The notes under the pieces: model-generated
The model's database searches: none
Told to the model about the DNA's origin: nothing
What the model saw: the letters and a program-made list of their open reading frames with translations, nothing else
Part shown: in pieces, positions 62,867-64,000 of the stretch
Layout: every line of letters starts with the position of its first letter
How positions within the stretch are numbered: the first letter of the stretch is position 1
Made by a program: the position numbers and the translations under genes
DNA from: an uncultured Lachnospira sp.
Lineage (GTDB): Bacteria > Bacillota > Clostridia > Lachnospirales > Lachnospiraceae
NCBI GenBank assembly: GCA_934343805.1
Contig: CAKRIN010000002.1
Location: forward strand, 111,204-175,203
Direction of reading: 5' to 3'
DNA: 64,000 nt

Positions 62867-64000
62867 TTAATATGCCTTACCCCAGTAAACCATAGCCTTA
62901 GCCGGCTTGCCACAGCATACGCACACATCGCTTAACTTTTCCTGTGCAAATGGCATACATCTTGACGTACATGTAGTGTCTTCCTTAATCTTGTCCTCAC
63001 AAGCCTGGTCTCCACACCACATAGCCTTTATAAATCCAGCCTTATTAGCTGCTGTATCCTTGAATTCATCATAATTAAGAGCTGTGTATGTATGAGCATC
63101 TCTGTGAGTTCTTGCTCTCTCAAGCATATCCTTCTGGATAGTATCAAGAATCTCTGGAATTCTGTCTGCAAGCTCATCAATAGATACAGTAATCTTCTCT
63201 CTTGTATCACGGCGAACGATAACTGCCTGATTAGCCTCGATATCTCTTGGTCCCATCTCAACTCTTACAGGGATACCACGCATTTCCTGCTCAGAGAACT
63301 TCCAGCCTGGATTCTTATCTGAATCATCAACCTTAACACGAAGTCCTGCTGCCTTAAGAGTCTGACCAACTTCATAAGCCTTATCAAGAACTCCCGCCTT
63401 CTTCTGCATAATAGGAATAACATCAACCTGAACAGGTGCAACCTTAGGAGGAAGCACAAGTCCTGAATCATCACCATGTGTCATAATGACAGCTCCAATA
63501 AGTCTTGTTGTAATTCCCCATGAAGTCTGGTGAACATATTTTAACTTATTATCCTTGTCAGTGTACTGGATGCCAAATGCTTTAGCAAATCCATCACCAA
63601 AATTATGGCTTGTACCTGACTGGAGGGCCTTGCCATCATGCATAAGCGCCTCGATAGTATAAGTAGCCTCTGCACCTGCGAACTTTTCCTTATCAGTCTT
63701 GCGTCCCTTAATTACAGGAATTGCAAGAACTTCCTCACAAAAGTCAGCATAAAGATTAAGCATCTGCTGTGTACGCGCCTCTGCCTCTTCTGCCGTAGCA
63801 TGTGCTGTATGGCCTTCCTGCCATAAAAACTCTCTTGAACGAAGGAAAGGTCTTGTCTCCTTTTCCCATCTTACAACTGAACACCACTGATTATATACCT
63901 TTGGTAAATCTCTGTATGACTGTATCTCATCTTTATAGAAATCACAGAAAAGTGTCTCTGATGTAGGTCTTACACACATTCTTTCCTGAAGTGGATTAAG
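62867..64000 (-). CDS. proS: Prolyl-tRNA synthetase, type 3 (archaeal-like), partial at right edge
   Basis: 377 codons visible; the frame continues to the window edge, so the N-terminus (about 100 residues) is missing. [12 protein letters not shown] (class II motif 2 neighbourhood), [20 protein letters not shown] (motif 2), [20 protein letters not shown] (motif 3), [11 protein letters not shown] in the anticodon domain, and the C-terminal zinc-like region with CTSRCMPF and CVCCGKPAK ending [10 protein letters not shown], all typical of the short type-3 enzyme. It attaches proline to tRNA-Pro. Confidence 0.96.
   Translation of the reverse strand, partial: LNPLQERMCVRPTSETLFCDFYKDEIQSYRDLPKVYNQWCSVVRWEKETRPFLRSREFLWQEGHTAHATAEEAEARTQQMLNLYADFCEEVLAIPVIKGRKTDKEKFAGAEATYTIEALMHDGKALQSGTSHNFGDGFAKAFGIQYTDKDNKLKYVHQTSWGITTRLIGAVIMTHGDDSGLVLPPKVAPVQVDVIPIMQKKAGVLDKAYEVGQTLKAAGLRVKVDDSDKNPGWKFSEQEMRGIPVRVEMGPRDIEANQAVIVRRDTREKITVSIDELADRIPEILDTIQKDMLERARTHRDAHTYTALNYDEFKDTAANKAGFIKAMWCGDQACEDKIKEDTTCTSRCMPFAQEKLSDVCVCCGKPAKAMVYWGKAY

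Overview
The window is low-GC, gene-dense DNA from a Gram-positive anaerobe of the Clostridia. Protein style (type-3 ProRS, MerR and LicD variants, DltB-like MBOATs) and AGGAGG-type ribosome binding sites fit Lachnospiraceae, perhaps a Lachnospira/Eubacterium eligens-like organism. The family-level call is inference. Almost the whole window is a cell-surface glycopolymer locus. The edges hold ordinary genes: a partial AAA ATPase and two tRNAs on the left, cca and a partial proS on the right.

Layout, left to right. (1) 1-1450: partial AAA ATPase, tRNA-Leu and tRNA-Tyr. (2) 1763-9145, minus strand: a dlt-like operon reading GtrA, adenylate-forming ligase, PLP decarboxylase, SGNH protein, carrier protein, MBOAT, second SGNH protein. 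A strong promoter precedes it and a terminator ends it. (3) 9343-13329, minus: a YidC insertase fused to a CDP-glycerol-type polymer phosphotransferase, a nucleotidyltransferase fused to a HisC/CobD-like PLP enzyme, and a small membrane protein. (4) 13566-13955: five-copy, 85-bp tandem repeat array, next to a licC remnant. (5) 14280-20084, minus: permease, HTH-LicC, amidohydrolase and HTH-LicC-LicA fusion. (6) 20225-42678, minus: one very long operon with glycosyltransferases, an MBOAT/SGNH pair, an ABC polymer exporter, manC, a flippase, LicD and two sulfatase-fold membrane enzymes. (7) 42901-46680, minus: a second HTH-LicC-LicA fusion, permease and unknown protein. (8) MerR-methyltransferase fusion, divergent from rfbABDC (48233-51887, plus), which makes dTDP-L-rhamnose. 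(9) 52101-52478: a second five-copy array with the same architecture as the first, then a PD-(D/E)XK-like nuclease gene. (10) 53816-61255, minus: an amino-sugar glycan initiation module (CapD/PglF-like dehydratase, DegT aminotransferase, sugar-1-phosphate transferase, GT2), a PEGA lipoprotein and a CotS-like protein.

Inferred working model: rfb and manC supply dTDP-rhamnose and GDP-mannose; the GT2/GT4 enzymes assemble a polymer; the ABC transporter and/or flippase export it; the LicC/LicA enzymes activate an imported amino alcohol (choline, ethanolamine or similar) as a CDP derivative for LicD. The dlt-like operon and the second MBOAT/SGNH pair add aminoacyl or acyl esters outside the membrane. 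The YidC-phosphotransferase and sulfatase-fold proteins point to teichoic-acid-like phosphodiester chemistry.

Most unusual signals: the ligase/carrier/decarboxylase operon; the YidC-phosphotransferase fusion; HTH domains built into LicC enzymes together with an identical TGTTCAT-N23-ATGAACA dyad upstream of both amine operons; and two sequence-diverged repeat arrays sharing TACGTAC-N24-CGTACGCTT at an 84-85 bp period, with compensatory changes in the inverted repeat.
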